A stretch of 8,318 nucleotides of DNA from Chloroflexota bacterium (GCA_020353135.1 CP070688.1:1998220-2006537), one strand, 5' to 3'; positions 1 through 6,463 are shown, counted from the first letter of the stretch. The notes: generated by a model not told the origin, from the letters alone. Numbers and translations: made by a program.

Positions 1-1486
1 ACTTGGTCCGCAGATAACGCATGTAGGGCTCGATCGTCAAAGGCCGGCCGCTGATCCTTTGGACCAGTTCGTCAGGCGTGTACTTGCTGCCGTGCTGGTA
101 GATATTCTCTTTGAGCCAGTCATGCAACGCATCAAAGCGGCCCTCGGCCATCTGGTCGGTTGTTTTCGGCCGTTGTTCGAGCGCCAGCTCAAAGAACAAG
201 GCGCTCATGATGTTGCCCAGACTGTATCCTTGAAAGGCGCCGCCGATATAAGAGAAGCCGAACCAGTGGACATCTTGTAGCACGCCATCGCGATCGTCTG
301 GCGCCCTTAGGCCCAGATCCTCTTCGTAACGGGCATGCCAGGCTTCCGGCAAATCCTTGATCGCCAACCGGCCTTCCAACATGGCCAGCTCAAGGTCGAA
401 GCGGATCATGACATGTAAATTGTAGGTCACTTCGTCCGCCTCAACGCGTATCAAGGACGGCGTCACCTTATTGATAGCCTTGTAGAACGTACCCAGGCTG
501 ACGTCGCCCAGCTGATCGGGGAAGGTCTCCTTCAGGCGCGGATAATAATGTCCCCAGAACGGCCGGCTTCGGCCGACCAGGTTCTCCCACAGCCGCGATT
601 GGCTTTCGTGAACGCCCGCCGAGGCGCCCCGGACCAGCGGCGTCCCCTCGTAAGCCTGGTTGACGCCCAGTTGGTACATGGCGTGACCCGACTCGTGCAG
701 GGTGCTGAAGAGCGCCTGTCCCAAGTCCCGTTCGTCGACGCGGGTGGTAATGCGCACGTCGTTGACAGAGAACATGGTTGCGAAGGGATGGGCGGTCTTA
801 TCCAGCCGGCCGCGTGCGAAGTCGTAACCGTATCGTTCGATGATCTTGCGACCGAATGCCAGTTGCTTTTCCTCCGGATACAACTTGTGCAAGCAGGAAT
901 CGTCAGCCTCCGGTTGCTCCTGGATCTTCTTAAGCAGGGGCACCAATTGCTCGCGCAGTTCGGCGAACAAGGCCTGGATCGTGTGCGCCTTCATCCCCTG
1001 GTCGGCCCTGTCGATCAGCGGATCGGCGATGTGGTCGTAGCCGGGGAAGAAGTTGGCGTAGCGGCGGCTGAGGTCCAGCGACTTCTCCAGGAAAGGCTGG
1101 ACGGCGGCGAAGTCGTTCTCCGGCCGGGCCTTGACCCAGGCCTGGTAGCTGGCGGTGGAGTGGGCGGTGGCTTCGGCGATAAATGCCGGCGGCACCTTCA
1201 CTTCCTTCTCAAAGTCTCGCCGGGAGACGCGGATCAGGCTGGCCTCATCACTATCATACGGCAGGCTCTCCTCAAAGGGCGCCAGCTCCTCCAGCAGGCG
1301 GCCCATTTCCGGCGCTACCTGACGCTCATGGGCCAATCGCCGTAATAGGGCCATCTGCCGGCCGCGGGCTTCGGCGCCGCCGGCCGGCATATAGGTGGCG
1401 CGATCCCAGGACAGAACGCTACTGGCCATGTATAGATCGCCGATTTCTAACCAACGTTCTCGCAATTCCTTGATTTTGTCTTCCAT
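1..1486 (-). CDS. M32 family (Taq-type) metallocarboxypeptidase, C-terminus cut by window edge
   Basis: A zinc carboxypeptidase of family M32, which removes C-terminal amino acids from peptides in the cytoplasm. From the ATG at 1486 the frame stays open for 495 codons to the window edge. Known members have about 500-510 residues, so only the last few are missing. Visible motifs, in order: an N-terminal segment with SWDRATYMPAGGAEAR, DVRIT (243-247), the zinc motif HESGH (264-268), HESQS (293-297) whose Glu294 should be the third zinc ligand, TPSLIRVEADEVTYNLH (342-358), and a C-terminal block with YTPDEL (469-474) and EPYMRYL (486-492). The 26-residue spacing from H268 to E294 fits the family. 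There is no signal peptide. The start is supported by GGAG about 8 nt upstream. It is the third gene in a leftward run, 82 bp after the nitrilase homologue, possibly co-transcribed. Family assignment is very secure; the peptide substrates are unknown. Confidence 0.96.
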   Translation of the reverse strand, partial: MEDKIKELRERWLEIGDLYMASSVLSWDRATYMPAGGAEARGRQMALLRRLAHERQVAPEMGRLLEELAPFEESLPYDSDEASLIRVSRRDFEKEVKVPPAFIAEATAHSTASYQAWVKARPENDFAAVQPFLEKSLDLSRRYANFFPGYDHIADPLIDRADQGMKAHTIQALFAELREQLVPLLKKIQEQPEADDSCLHKLYPEEKQLAFGRKIIERYGYDFARGRLDKTAHPFATMFSVNDVRITTRVDERDLGQALFSTLHESGHAMYQLGVNQAYEGTPLVRGASAGVHESQSRLWENLVGRSRPFWGHYYPRLKETFPDQLGDVSLGTFYKAINKVTPSLIRVEADEVTYNLHVMIRFDLELAMLEGRLAIKDLPEAWHARYEEDLGLRAPDDRDGVLQDVHWFGFSYIGGAFQGYSLGNIMSALFFELALEQRPKTTDQMAEGRFDALHDWLKENIYQHGSKYTPDELVQRISGRPLTIEPYMRYLRTK

Positions 1487-1535
1487 AGTATCGTCTCCAC
1501 TGAGGTGCCGGCCTGGCGTGCCGGATCTAATGCGG

Positions 1536-1563
1536 ATTGTACGCGAGCAATTCGTTCAAGCAA
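1536..1563 (-). promoter_or_regulatory. Possible weak internal promoter for the M32 peptidase
   Basis: In the 82-bp gap between the nitrilase homologue and the peptidase, the minus strand shows TACAAT (1541-1536, 5 of 6 to the -10 consensus) and TTGCTT (1563-1558, only 3 of 6 to the -35) with a 16-bp spacer. No terminator with a T-run is visible in the gap; there is only a 5-bp CCGGC/GCCGG dyad near 1508-1524. The peptidase may therefore be served both by read-through and by this weak promoter. Speculative. Confidence 0.25.
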
Positions 1564-1568
1564 CGTAT

Positions 1569-2651
1569 TCAATTACTGCGCCATCTTCGTTGCCCCCTGC
1601 GGTAAACGGCGGCGGCGATGGCAGGCAGAAAGGTATCGGCCAGGAAGTAGGCGATGCCCGGCGCCAGCGAAGGCGGCTGCGGCGCCTGGGGAACCGGCGG
1701 CGACTGGGCCAGGCGAACTTCGGCCAGCGTGTACCTCTCGCCGTCTTCCTCGGCCAGCCGGGCGACAATCCGGCCGTCCGCGTCCAGGATCTTGCACTCG
1801 TGAACCAGGTCAAAGGACATCTCCATGCCGTTGGCCTGGGGCAAATACTTGAGCAGCCGGGGAGCGGCCAGGGCGAAACCCAGCAGAGCTCGGCGGCCGA
1901 GAGGGATTTCGGTACGGATATGGCCGAGCCCGGTGGCGTGAATGACGGGTACGCCTAGCCAGGCAGCCTGCTGGTCAATCATCTCGCCAAAGGTCAGTCG
2001 AGCAGCGTCTGAGTTCACGGCGACTCGAGACCCCATATCATCTATAGTGAAGTGGTCGCCATTGGGTAAGTGGTAGATGCCGCCGCCAGCATCGACCGGA
2101 CAGCTGGCGATCAGCAACAGGTCGACCTGGCCGACATAGGCCTGCCATAGGTCCAGGTGACCGACGTCCCAGCAGATGAGCATGCCTATCTTGCCCAGGT
2201 CGGTGTCGGCGACGGTGATGTTAGGCTGGCGGCGGGAGGGGCGAAAATAGCCGCGCTCCCAACCATAAGGATAGTTCTTATCGTAGCGCCACATCCGGCC
2301 GTCGGGCGCAAAGAGCAACAAGGCATTGTAACATTCGTCCCCATCCAGCAGCATCAGGGAACCGGCAAGGTGGACGTCGAGCCAGGCGGCGGTGGCGGCT
2401 AACCAAGTAGCAGTTGTACCCGAGAGGGTCTCCACCCAGGCATGGTTTTCGTCGGCCCACGCGTAGCCGGTGTTGAAACACTCCGGCAGGAGGATTAATT
2501 GGGCGCCGGCCTGGGCGGCGTCGACGACTAACCGCTCGGCGCGTGCCAGGCGTTCGGCCGTGGGCGCGACATTGGCCTCCATTTGAATGGCGGCGATCGA
2601 CAGAGTCGGTCCTGCACTATCTTGTCGGCTGGCGTTCGTTCCTGAGTTCAT
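1569..2651 (-). CDS. Nitrilase-superfamily carbon-nitrogen hydrolase with hydrophobic C-terminal tail
   Basis: A 360-residue carbon-nitrogen hydrolase that would cleave a C-N bond of an amide, carbamoyl compound or nitrile. The catalytic set is present: Glu57 in LILLPECFNTGY, Lys125 in YDKNYPYGWERG, Glu132 as the probable second glutamate, and nucleophile Cys160 in GMLICWDVGH. The catalytic domain covers roughly residues 16-320. After it comes a proline-rich linker (PPVPQAPQPP) and a hydrophobic stretch at about 332-350 followed by RRGQRRWR. That tail is not part of the usual fold and could be a membrane anchor, inside-positive. There is no N-terminal signal. The start is fixed by AAAGGGGG five nt upstream and by an ATGA overlap with the SRPBCC gene's stop, so the two are probably translationally coupled. 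Superfamily is secure; substrate and subfamily are not determined. Confidence 0.92.
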   Translation of the reverse strand: MNSGTNASRQDSAGPTLSIAAIQMEANVAPTAERLARAERLVVDAAQAGAQLILLPECFNTGYAWADENHAWVETLSGTTATWLAATAAWLDVHLAGSLMLLDGDECYNALLLFAPDGRMWRYDKNYPYGWERGYFRPSRRQPNITVADTDLGKIGMLICWDVGHLDLWQAYVGQVDLLLIASCPVDAGGGIYHLPNGDHFTIDDMGSRVAVNSDAARLTFGEMIDQQAAWLGVPVIHATGLGHIRTEIPLGRRALLGFALAAPRLLKYLPQANGMEMSFDLVHECKILDADGRIVARLAEEDGERYTLAEVRLAQSPPVPQAPQPPSLAPGIAYFLADTFLPAIAAAVYRRGQRRWRSN

Positions 2652-2664
2652 TTTGTCCCCCTTT
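2648..2664 (-). promoter_or_regulatory. ATGA stop/start overlap with internal ribosome binding site
   Basis: The TGA of the SRPBCC gene (2650-2648) shares bases with the ATG of the nitrilase homologue (2651-2649). A strong Shine-Dalgarno sequence, AAAGGGGG (2664-2657), lies inside the last codons of the SRPBCC gene, five nt before the start. This is the usual arrangement for coupled translation and implies the two proteins are made together. Confidence 0.85.
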
Positions 2665-3112
2665 GGCAGCGTTTTGCCTCGCAGAGGGCTTTCAGGGTCG
2701 CGAATTCGCCCTCGGCCTGGCGAGTGATGTTCTTCTTGAAGGTCCGGCCGAAGAGCAGACTCAGTACCCTGATGATGCCTTTGAAGCGCACGTCGGCCGT
2801 TTGCGTTAGGCGGGTGATGCCCTCGTCTTCTTCGAGAGTGAATGTCACGTCGGCCGTGTTGTAATCGCCTTCCAAATGAAAAGCCATCCTCTCGTTAGGG
2901 GCGAAGTCAACTATCACGCCCTGCAATTCGGTCCCGCGGCCGTCCTCTTCGACGGTCTCTCGAAATGTGCTGCCGATCATGTCGGGCGTGCGATCGATGT
3001 ATTCGGTGTGGGTCACGCTGGTCATCCAGGTCTTGGCCCGTTCGGGGTCGCCCAACCAGTACCAGACCTCTTCTGGCGTGGCCCTGATGTCGACGGAAAT
3101 AGCGAATCTCAT
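2648..3112 (-). CDS. SRPBCC / START-like (polyketide cyclase-type) ligand-binding protein
   Basis: A 154-residue single-domain protein of the SRPBCC superfamily, whose helix-grip fold forms a hydrophobic pocket. The N-terminus MRFAISVDIRATPEEVWYWLGDPERAKTW, here described only by its features, has the typical first strand, the 'ATPEEVW' helix and the 'DPERAKTW' turn. Alternating strands follow (about 50-110: GSTFRET, MAFHLEGDY, ADVTFTLEEDEG, TRLTQTADVRFKG), then a long C-terminal helix (about 125-148) that would cap the pocket. Families of this shape include cyclases, lipid-binding proteins and many uncharacterised members; no catalytic residues can be assigned. There is no signal peptide or membrane segment. 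It is the first gene of a leftward unit and overlaps the nitrilase homologue, suggesting linked roles. A GGAAGG-like ribosome site precedes the ATG by about 9 nt. Fold is confident, function unknown. Confidence 0.88.
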   Translation of the reverse strand: MRFAISVDIRATPEEVWYWLGDPERAKTWMTSVTHTEYIDRTPDMIGSTFRETVEEDGRGTELQGVIVDFAPNERMAFHLEGDYNTADVTFTLEEDEGITRLTQTADVRFKGIIRVLSLLFGRTFKKNITRQAEGEFATLKALCEAKRCQRGTK

Positions 3113-3160
3113 GGTGGCTGCCCTTCCCGGCGTTAGGATAGCGAAGAATGGTCCGGCCTA

Positions 3161-3189
3161 ATTATCCCTTGTGAGGCGGTGGCGGACAA
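3161..3189 (-). promoter_or_regulatory. Predicted sigma-70 promoter for the SRPBCC-nitrilase unit
   Basis: On the minus strand TTGTCC (3189-3184, 4 of 6 to the -35 consensus) and GATAAT (3166-3161, 5 of 6 to the -10) are separated by exactly 17 bp. This places transcription initiation near 3154, about 40 nt ahead of the SRPBCC start codon. Prediction from sequence only. Confidence 0.5.
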
Positions 3190-3259
3190 GATGGGCTGCC
3201 CCGGTAGCATAAATCATGAGGCAACACAGCATGGACAGGAATTCTGCTTGTTTGCATGG

Positions 3260-3288
3260 TTCGGCAGCGATTGGAATTGGAATATAAT
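3260..3288 (+). promoter_or_regulatory. Possible promoter for the amidohydrolase gene
   Basis: TATAAT at 3283-3288 is a perfect -10 box. The best-spaced -35 candidate, TTCGGC at 3260-3265 with a 17-bp spacer, is poor, so an activator or another spacing may be involved. Initiation near 3295 would give a leader of about 65 nt consisting mostly of the heptamer array and the ribosome binding site. No other good promoter is visible in the 248-bp divergent spacer. Confidence 0.4.
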
Positions 3289-3342
3289 GAAGGTTGAAGG
3301 ATGAAAACTGGCGGCTAGAAGCTCAAGGCTAGCAGCTAGCAG
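3287..3342 (+). repeat. Degenerate tandem heptanucleotide array (8 units)
   Basis: Eight consecutive 7-bp units can be laid end to end. The first two are ATGAAGG and TTGAAGG, and the last two are identical copies of CTAGCAG. Most units follow a loose pattern of a purine or C, then T, then a G-rich end. The array fills the predicted 5' leader of the amidohydrolase gene and stops 7 bp before its AGGAGG ribosome site. A short 6-bp repeat (ATTGGA twice, 3270-3281) lies just upstream. Degenerate heptamer arrays are known from other bacteria, such as the STRR repeats of cyanobacteria; no function is implied here. Confidence 0.6.
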
Positions 3343-3360
3343 CTTATTCAGGAGGGCTCC

Positions 3361-4623
3361 ATGAAGTATACGCTGATTCATAATGGGACTTTGATCGACG
3401 GCCGTGGCGGGGAGCCGGTGGCGGGGGCGGCCATGCTGGTGGGCGATGACCATATTCGGGCCGCCGGCCGCAAGGATGAGATCACCTTGCCAGACGAGGA
3501 GCTGGCGGAGATAGATGCCGGCGGAGGGTTCATTTTGCCGGGCTTCATCGATACGCACGTCCACGTGATGCTGGAAGGGGTCAATATCACCAGCGGTATG
3601 ACGACGCCCTTCTCGCTCAGGTTCTACCAGTCAGTCGAGTATATGCGCAACACGATAGAGGCGGGCGTCACCTCTGTCCGCGACGCGGGCGGGGCTGACC
3701 TGGGCCTGAAAACGGCCGTGGAGCAAGGGCTGGCGGATGGTCCACGGCTGCAAATCTCTATCCAGACGCTGACTATCACCGGCGGCCACGGTGACGGCTG
3801 GATGCCGTCCGGTATGGAGTTTGAACTGTTTCCACCCTATCCGGGCATGCCGGCCGGCCTATGCGACGGCATCGAAGAGGTTCGCCAGCGAACGCGCGAA
3901 GTGTTGCGGGCCGGGGCAGAGGTGGTCAAGATCCACGCCACCGGCGGGGTGTTGAGCCCGACCGACGACCCCCGCTTCACCCAGTTTTCGCCCGGGGAGC
4001 TGGACGCGATCGTACGCGAAGCCGATTATCGGGCCGGCGTGAAAGTGATGGCTCACGCCCAGGGCGCGGAAGGGATCAAGAACGCCGTCCGGGCCGGGAT
4101 ACACTCCATTGAGCATGGCATCTATATCGACGACGAGGGCATCGAGCTGATGATCGAGCGGGGGACTTTCCTGGTGCCGACGTTCCTTGCGGTGGCAGCG
4201 GTGCTCGACTCGCCTGAAATGAGCGCCAGCATTCCGGAATATGGTTTGCGCAAGATGCGCCAGGTGAGCGAAGTACACGCGGAGAATATCGGTCGAGCCT
4301 ACCGGGCCGGCGTAAAGATCGCCATGGGCACCGACGCCGGGGTGTTCCCCCATGGGATGAATATGCGCGAACTGGATCTGATGTGCCAGATCGGCATGTC
4401 GCCCATGGAATCGATCGTGGCCACGACCAAGACGGCGGCCGAGTGCCTGGGCTGGCAGGACCGGGTGGGCACGCTGGAGCGAGGCAAATTGGCCGACGTG
4501 GTCATCAGCGCGGCCGATCCGCTGGCCGACATCGGGTCGCTGGCCGAGGTGGAGAATATCAAGCTGGTGATGCAGGGCGGCCGGGTGATAAAGAACCAAT
4601 TGGACGCGGATGAAAGGGGATGA
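3361..4623 (+). CDS. Amidohydrolase-superfamily metallohydrolase (COG1228, Xaa-Pro dipeptidase/imidazolonepropionase-like)
   Basis: A 420-residue cytoplasmic amidohydrolase. The small N-terminal beta domain (1-60) leads into the TIM-barrel through ILPGFIDTHVHV, with metal ligands His66 and His68. The other ligands are all present: Lys190 (EVVKIHATGG), expected to be carboxylated, His232 (MAHAQG), His252 (SIEHG) and Asp325 (AMGTDAGV). This is the full binuclear set. The C-terminal strand domain, with the GKLADVV segment typical of the superfamily, completes the protein. The overall pattern, including the SVRDAGG and HATGG motifs, matches COG1228 members, some of which have been shown to be prolidases or Xaa-Arg dipeptidases. 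Exact substrate is not readable. AGGAGG at 3350-3355, five nt before the ATG, fixes the start. It is transcribed alone, divergent from the SRPBCC unit and convergent with the exporter operon, ending at the shared terminator. Confidence 0.93.
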   Translation: MKYTLIHNGTLIDGRGGEPVAGAAMLVGDDHIRAAGRKDEITLPDEELAEIDAGGGFILPGFIDTHVHVMLEGVNITSGMTTPFSLRFYQSVEYMRNTIEAGVTSVRDAGGADLGLKTAVEQGLADGPRLQISIQTLTITGGHGDGWMPSGMEFELFPPYPGMPAGLCDGIEEVRQRTREVLRAGAEVVKIHATGGVLSPTDDPRFTQFSPGELDAIVREADYRAGVKVMAHAQGAEGIKNAVRAGIHSIEHGIYIDDEGIELMIERGTFLVPTFLAVAAVLDSPEMSASIPEYGLRKMRQVSEVHAENIGRAYRAGVKIAMGTDAGVFPHGMNMRELDLMCQIGMSPMESIVATTKTAAECLGWQDRVGTLERGKLADVVISAADPLADIGSLAEVENIKLVMQGGRVIKNQLDADERG

Positions 4624-4672
4624 ACGTGGATTACAGGAGGAGATAGAACGCGGACTCTCGCGGATTGAACAG
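4622..4672 (+). repeat. Degenerate short-period repeat after the amidohydrolase stop
   Basis: Immediately after the stop codon, G- and A-rich words recur at roughly 9-10 bp: GAACGTGGATTA, then GAACGCGGA, CGCGGATT and GAACAGATGAAG. The two CGCGGA words lie exactly 10 bp apart (4649 and 4659). Similar CGGATT-type low-order repeats are common in intergenic DNA of some environmental bacteria. No coding potential is seen between the stop and the terminator. Confidence 0.4.
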
Positions 4673-4678
4673 ATGAAG

Positions 4679-4712
4679 AAAAGCTGCCCCGTTTCAACGA
4701 GGCAGCTTTTTT
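4679..4712. terminator. Bidirectional intrinsic terminator between convergent genes
   Basis: AAAAGCTGCC (4679-4688) pairs perfectly with GGCAGCTTTT (4701-4710). The 12-nt middle can add a further short CGTT/AACG helix after one C/A mismatch. On the plus strand the stem runs into six T (4707-4712), ending the amidohydrolase transcript. On the minus strand the complement of the left A-run supplies TTTT, ending the exporter operon, whose last stop codon lies 35 bp away. Confidence 0.92.
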
Positions 4713-4746
4713 CTTGTTTACCAGTCGGGTATTGGCGGCCGGCGCG

Positions 4747-5541
4747 TCAGATGTATAGATCGCGCCTGGCGTAGGTGACGTAGCCGCCGGCCGTGAGTAT
4801 GGCGATGATGGCCAACGATAGGAGCACGTAGCCAAACTCAATGGTTGACTCGTTGAGGATAGTGACCGGATTGAAGTAGGTAAACGGCGAGAAGTACTTC
4901 AAGAACTCCAGGTTCTCGTTCAGGCCGGAGATGATCGACAGGAAGTAGGTGCCAAGCAGAATCGACACGGCAACGGCGCCAGCCCGCTTGTACTGTTTCA
5001 TCGAGCAGCCCAGGAAGAAACCGACGGCCAGGAAAACCATCTGGATGATGAACAGGGCCACCATGCTCAGGGCCAGAAAGTCGTAGAAAGCGCTGCCCGG
5101 CTCGTATTGGGATGCGGCCACCAGCGAAGCGCCCCAGATGATAAGCAGTAAAAGAATGCAATTCACCAACGCCGCCAGTATCTTCGACGTGATGAGTTTC
5201 TGCCTGGTTACCGGCAAAGTGAGGGTGAACTCAACCGTCTTGTCACGCTCTTCTTTGGAGATGACGTCGCTGCCCCACATGGCGGCCGAAATGGTAGCGA
5301 TCAGTGAGAAGTAAATGAACATCACCCCGTAGAAGCCGGTTATGGTGGTCAAGTTGAAGGTGTTCATCTGAAATGTGTCTATCAAGGCCGGCGGCATGCT
5401 GTCCAGGACTTCCAGCATCTCGGGATTGCCTTCATAAGCCGAGAACTTGGAAATGGCCAGGACGATCAAGGCGACTGACACGCCACCCCAAATCAGCAAT
5501 GATCGGAAATTCGCTCTAAGTTCCCTAAAGAAGATGTTCAT
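4747..5541 (-). CDS. ABC-2 type transporter permease (second permease of the exporter)
   Basis: A 264-residue inner-membrane permease of an ABC exporter. Six hydrophobic segments are visible at about 15-31, 67-89, 121-143, 155-180, 187-206 and 236-257. Between segments 2 and 3 lies the cytoplasmic EERDKTVEFTLTLPVTR (97-113), the region that in this family contacts the ATPase. The protein ends in YARRDLYI, a typical end for the family. It is clearly paralogous to the neighbouring permease (97-125 here against 98-126 there: EER..T..F.LT.PV.R.K..TSK.LAAL), so the two probably form a heterodimer. AGGAG lies about 6 nt before the ATG. It is the last gene of the operon, 112 bp after the previous stop. 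Cargo is unknown. Confidence 0.9.
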   Translation of the reverse strand: MNIFFRELRANFRSLLIWGGVSVALIVLAISKFSAYEGNPEMLEVLDSMPPALIDTFQMNTFNLTTITGFYGVMFIYFSLIATISAAMWGSDVISKEERDKTVEFTLTLPVTRQKLITSKILAALVNCILLLLIIWGASLVAASQYEPGSAFYDFLALSMVALFIIQMVFLAVGFFLGCSMKQYKRAGAVAVSILLGTYFLSIISGLNENLEFLKYFSPFTYFNPVTILNESTIEFGYVLLSLAIIAILTAGGYVTYARRDLYI

Positions 5542-5559
5542 CGTCGTCTCCTAAAAGAA

Positions 5560-5586
5560 TGGACAGCACTAACAGGATATACAGGA
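5560..5586 (-). repeat. Short 9-bp period repeat in the permease spacer
   Basis: Three 9-bp units on the minus strand, TCCTGTATA, TCCTGTTAG and TGCTGTCCA, are adjacent in the 112-bp gap between the two permease genes. They have the look of the ATCCTGT low-order repeats seen in intergenic DNA of many environmental genomes. The rest of the gap (5587-5642) is AT-rich and shows no good promoter. Confidence 0.4.
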
Positions 5587-5642
5587 TTAGAAACCAATTG
5601 TTGTTAACTTATCTTACCACAGATTTGCGTCAGGCGAGCTAA

Positions 5643-5659
5643 GTCTGACTCCTTCAGAC
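5643..5659 (-). other. Hairpin overlapping the stop codon of the first permease
   Basis: GTCTGA (5643-5648) and TCAGAC (5654-5659) form a 6-bp stem with a 5-nt loop. The TGA stop of the first permease lies in the stem. No T-run follows on the minus strand, so this is not a standard terminator. It could affect termination of translation, mRNA decay or coupling to the last gene. Confidence 0.45.
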
Positions 5660-6454
5660 CGAGTGGATGTCTCGTCTTGAATAGAGGAAGTAGCTGCCTA
5701 CGACGGAAATGATGATCAGCGCGAAGCTGAGGAAGATCAGCGGCGAGTCGTATGCCCCGTTGGCCACGATGTAGTTGGCCTCGAAGTGCTTGAAAGGAGT
5801 GATGTTCTCTATCGGCATTTCACCCATCATGCTGCTGAAAGCGGCCAGCACATACAGACCAAAGACGAGCCCCATGGAATAGGGGGTGACGTTCCTGATT
5901 CGTCTTCTGAACAGAGAAATAATCAACGCGACGGTCAGGAAGAACAGCTGAATGAATGTCACCGTCAGGAGAAGTAACACCAGTATCCCGGTGTCGTAAG
6001 GTCGACCGTCGCTGAAGATGGCGATCAGGGCGAAGGCGCTTATCCAGACCACGGCGTTGGTGATGGCCAGGGCGGTGAGAGCGGCCAACAATTTGCTGGT
6101 CAGGATCTTCGGCCGGCTGACGGGCCTGGTTAACAGGAAGTCGGCCGTCAGCTCTCGCTCTTCAATGGAAACCAGGCCGAAGCCATAGTTGGCGGCCTGT
6201 ATGGCGACGAGCACCTGGGCGAAGAGGGTGATGAAAGTGAAGTAGCCAAGCACCGTCGAAAGGTCCAGGTTGTCCATGCCAAAGGCAGCCAGCAGCTCGT
6301 CTGGAAACTCGGCAAACATTTCGTTTACCATTTCGGCGTCGGCGGCGAAGCTGGAAAAGACCGACATGTAGAGTAACATCACCGCGAAGATGGCGATGGA
6401 CCAGGTGATGACCGAGCGGGATATCGATTTGAACTCATGCACGTATATATTCAT
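5654..6454 (-). CDS. ABC-2 type transporter permease (first permease of the exporter)
   Basis: A 266-residue inner-membrane permease. Six hydrophobic segments are visible, at about 15-36, 69-92, 122-148, 155-182, 193-212 and 240-260. The cytoplasmic EERELTADFLLTRPVSR stretch (98-114) matches the ATPase-contact region of its paralogue, and the C-terminus SRRDIHSV is of the same type. A conspicuous acidic segment between helices 1 and 2 (about 39-64, ADAEMVNEMFAEFPDELL and onward) probably faces outward. The gene begins 9 bp after the ATPase stop, so they are co-transcribed. Its ribosome site is weak (GGA, 7 nt upstream), but the bases around the start (GGATACGACG then ATGAA) nearly repeat those of the second permease, which points to a duplication that included the leader. 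Substrate cannot be inferred. Confidence 0.9.
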   Translation of the reverse strand: MNIYVHEFKSISRSVITWSIAIFAVMLLYMSVFSSFAADAEMVNEMFAEFPDELLAAFGMDNLDLSTVLGYFTFITLFAQVLVAIQAANYGFGLVSIEERELTADFLLTRPVSRPKILTSKLLAALTALAITNAVVWISAFALIAIFSDGRPYDTGILVLLLLTVTFIQLFFLTVALIISLFRRRIRNVTPYSMGLVFGLYVLAAFSSMMGEMPIENITPFKHFEANYIVANGAYDSPLIFLSFALIIISVVGSYFLYSRRDIHSV

Positions 6455-6463
6455 CGTCGTATC

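Noticed and set aside
548..1345. Long plus-strand open frame (265 codons) opposite the M32 peptidase
   Set aside because: It lies wholly antisense to a gene whose metal and family motifs are intact, and its translation has no recognisable domain and is a GC-driven shadow.
1395..1958. Plus-strand open frame of 187 codons spanning the peptidase start and the nitrilase end
   Set aside because: No ribosome site and no family features; it is antisense to two well supported genes.
3859..4599. Minus-strand open frame of 246 codons within the amidohydrolase
   Set aside because: The His-rich translation is the antisense of metal-binding and GC-rich codons; the sense strand has a complete, motif-bearing protein.
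4299..4841. Minus-strand open frame of 180 codons crossing the terminator
   Set aside because: It would run through the strong bidirectional terminator and overlap both the amidohydrolase and a permease; no domain is seen.
5648..5656. TGAAGGAG on the minus strand as a ribosome site for a small gene in the permease spacer
   Set aside because: No start codon follows at a usable distance with an open frame of meaningful length.
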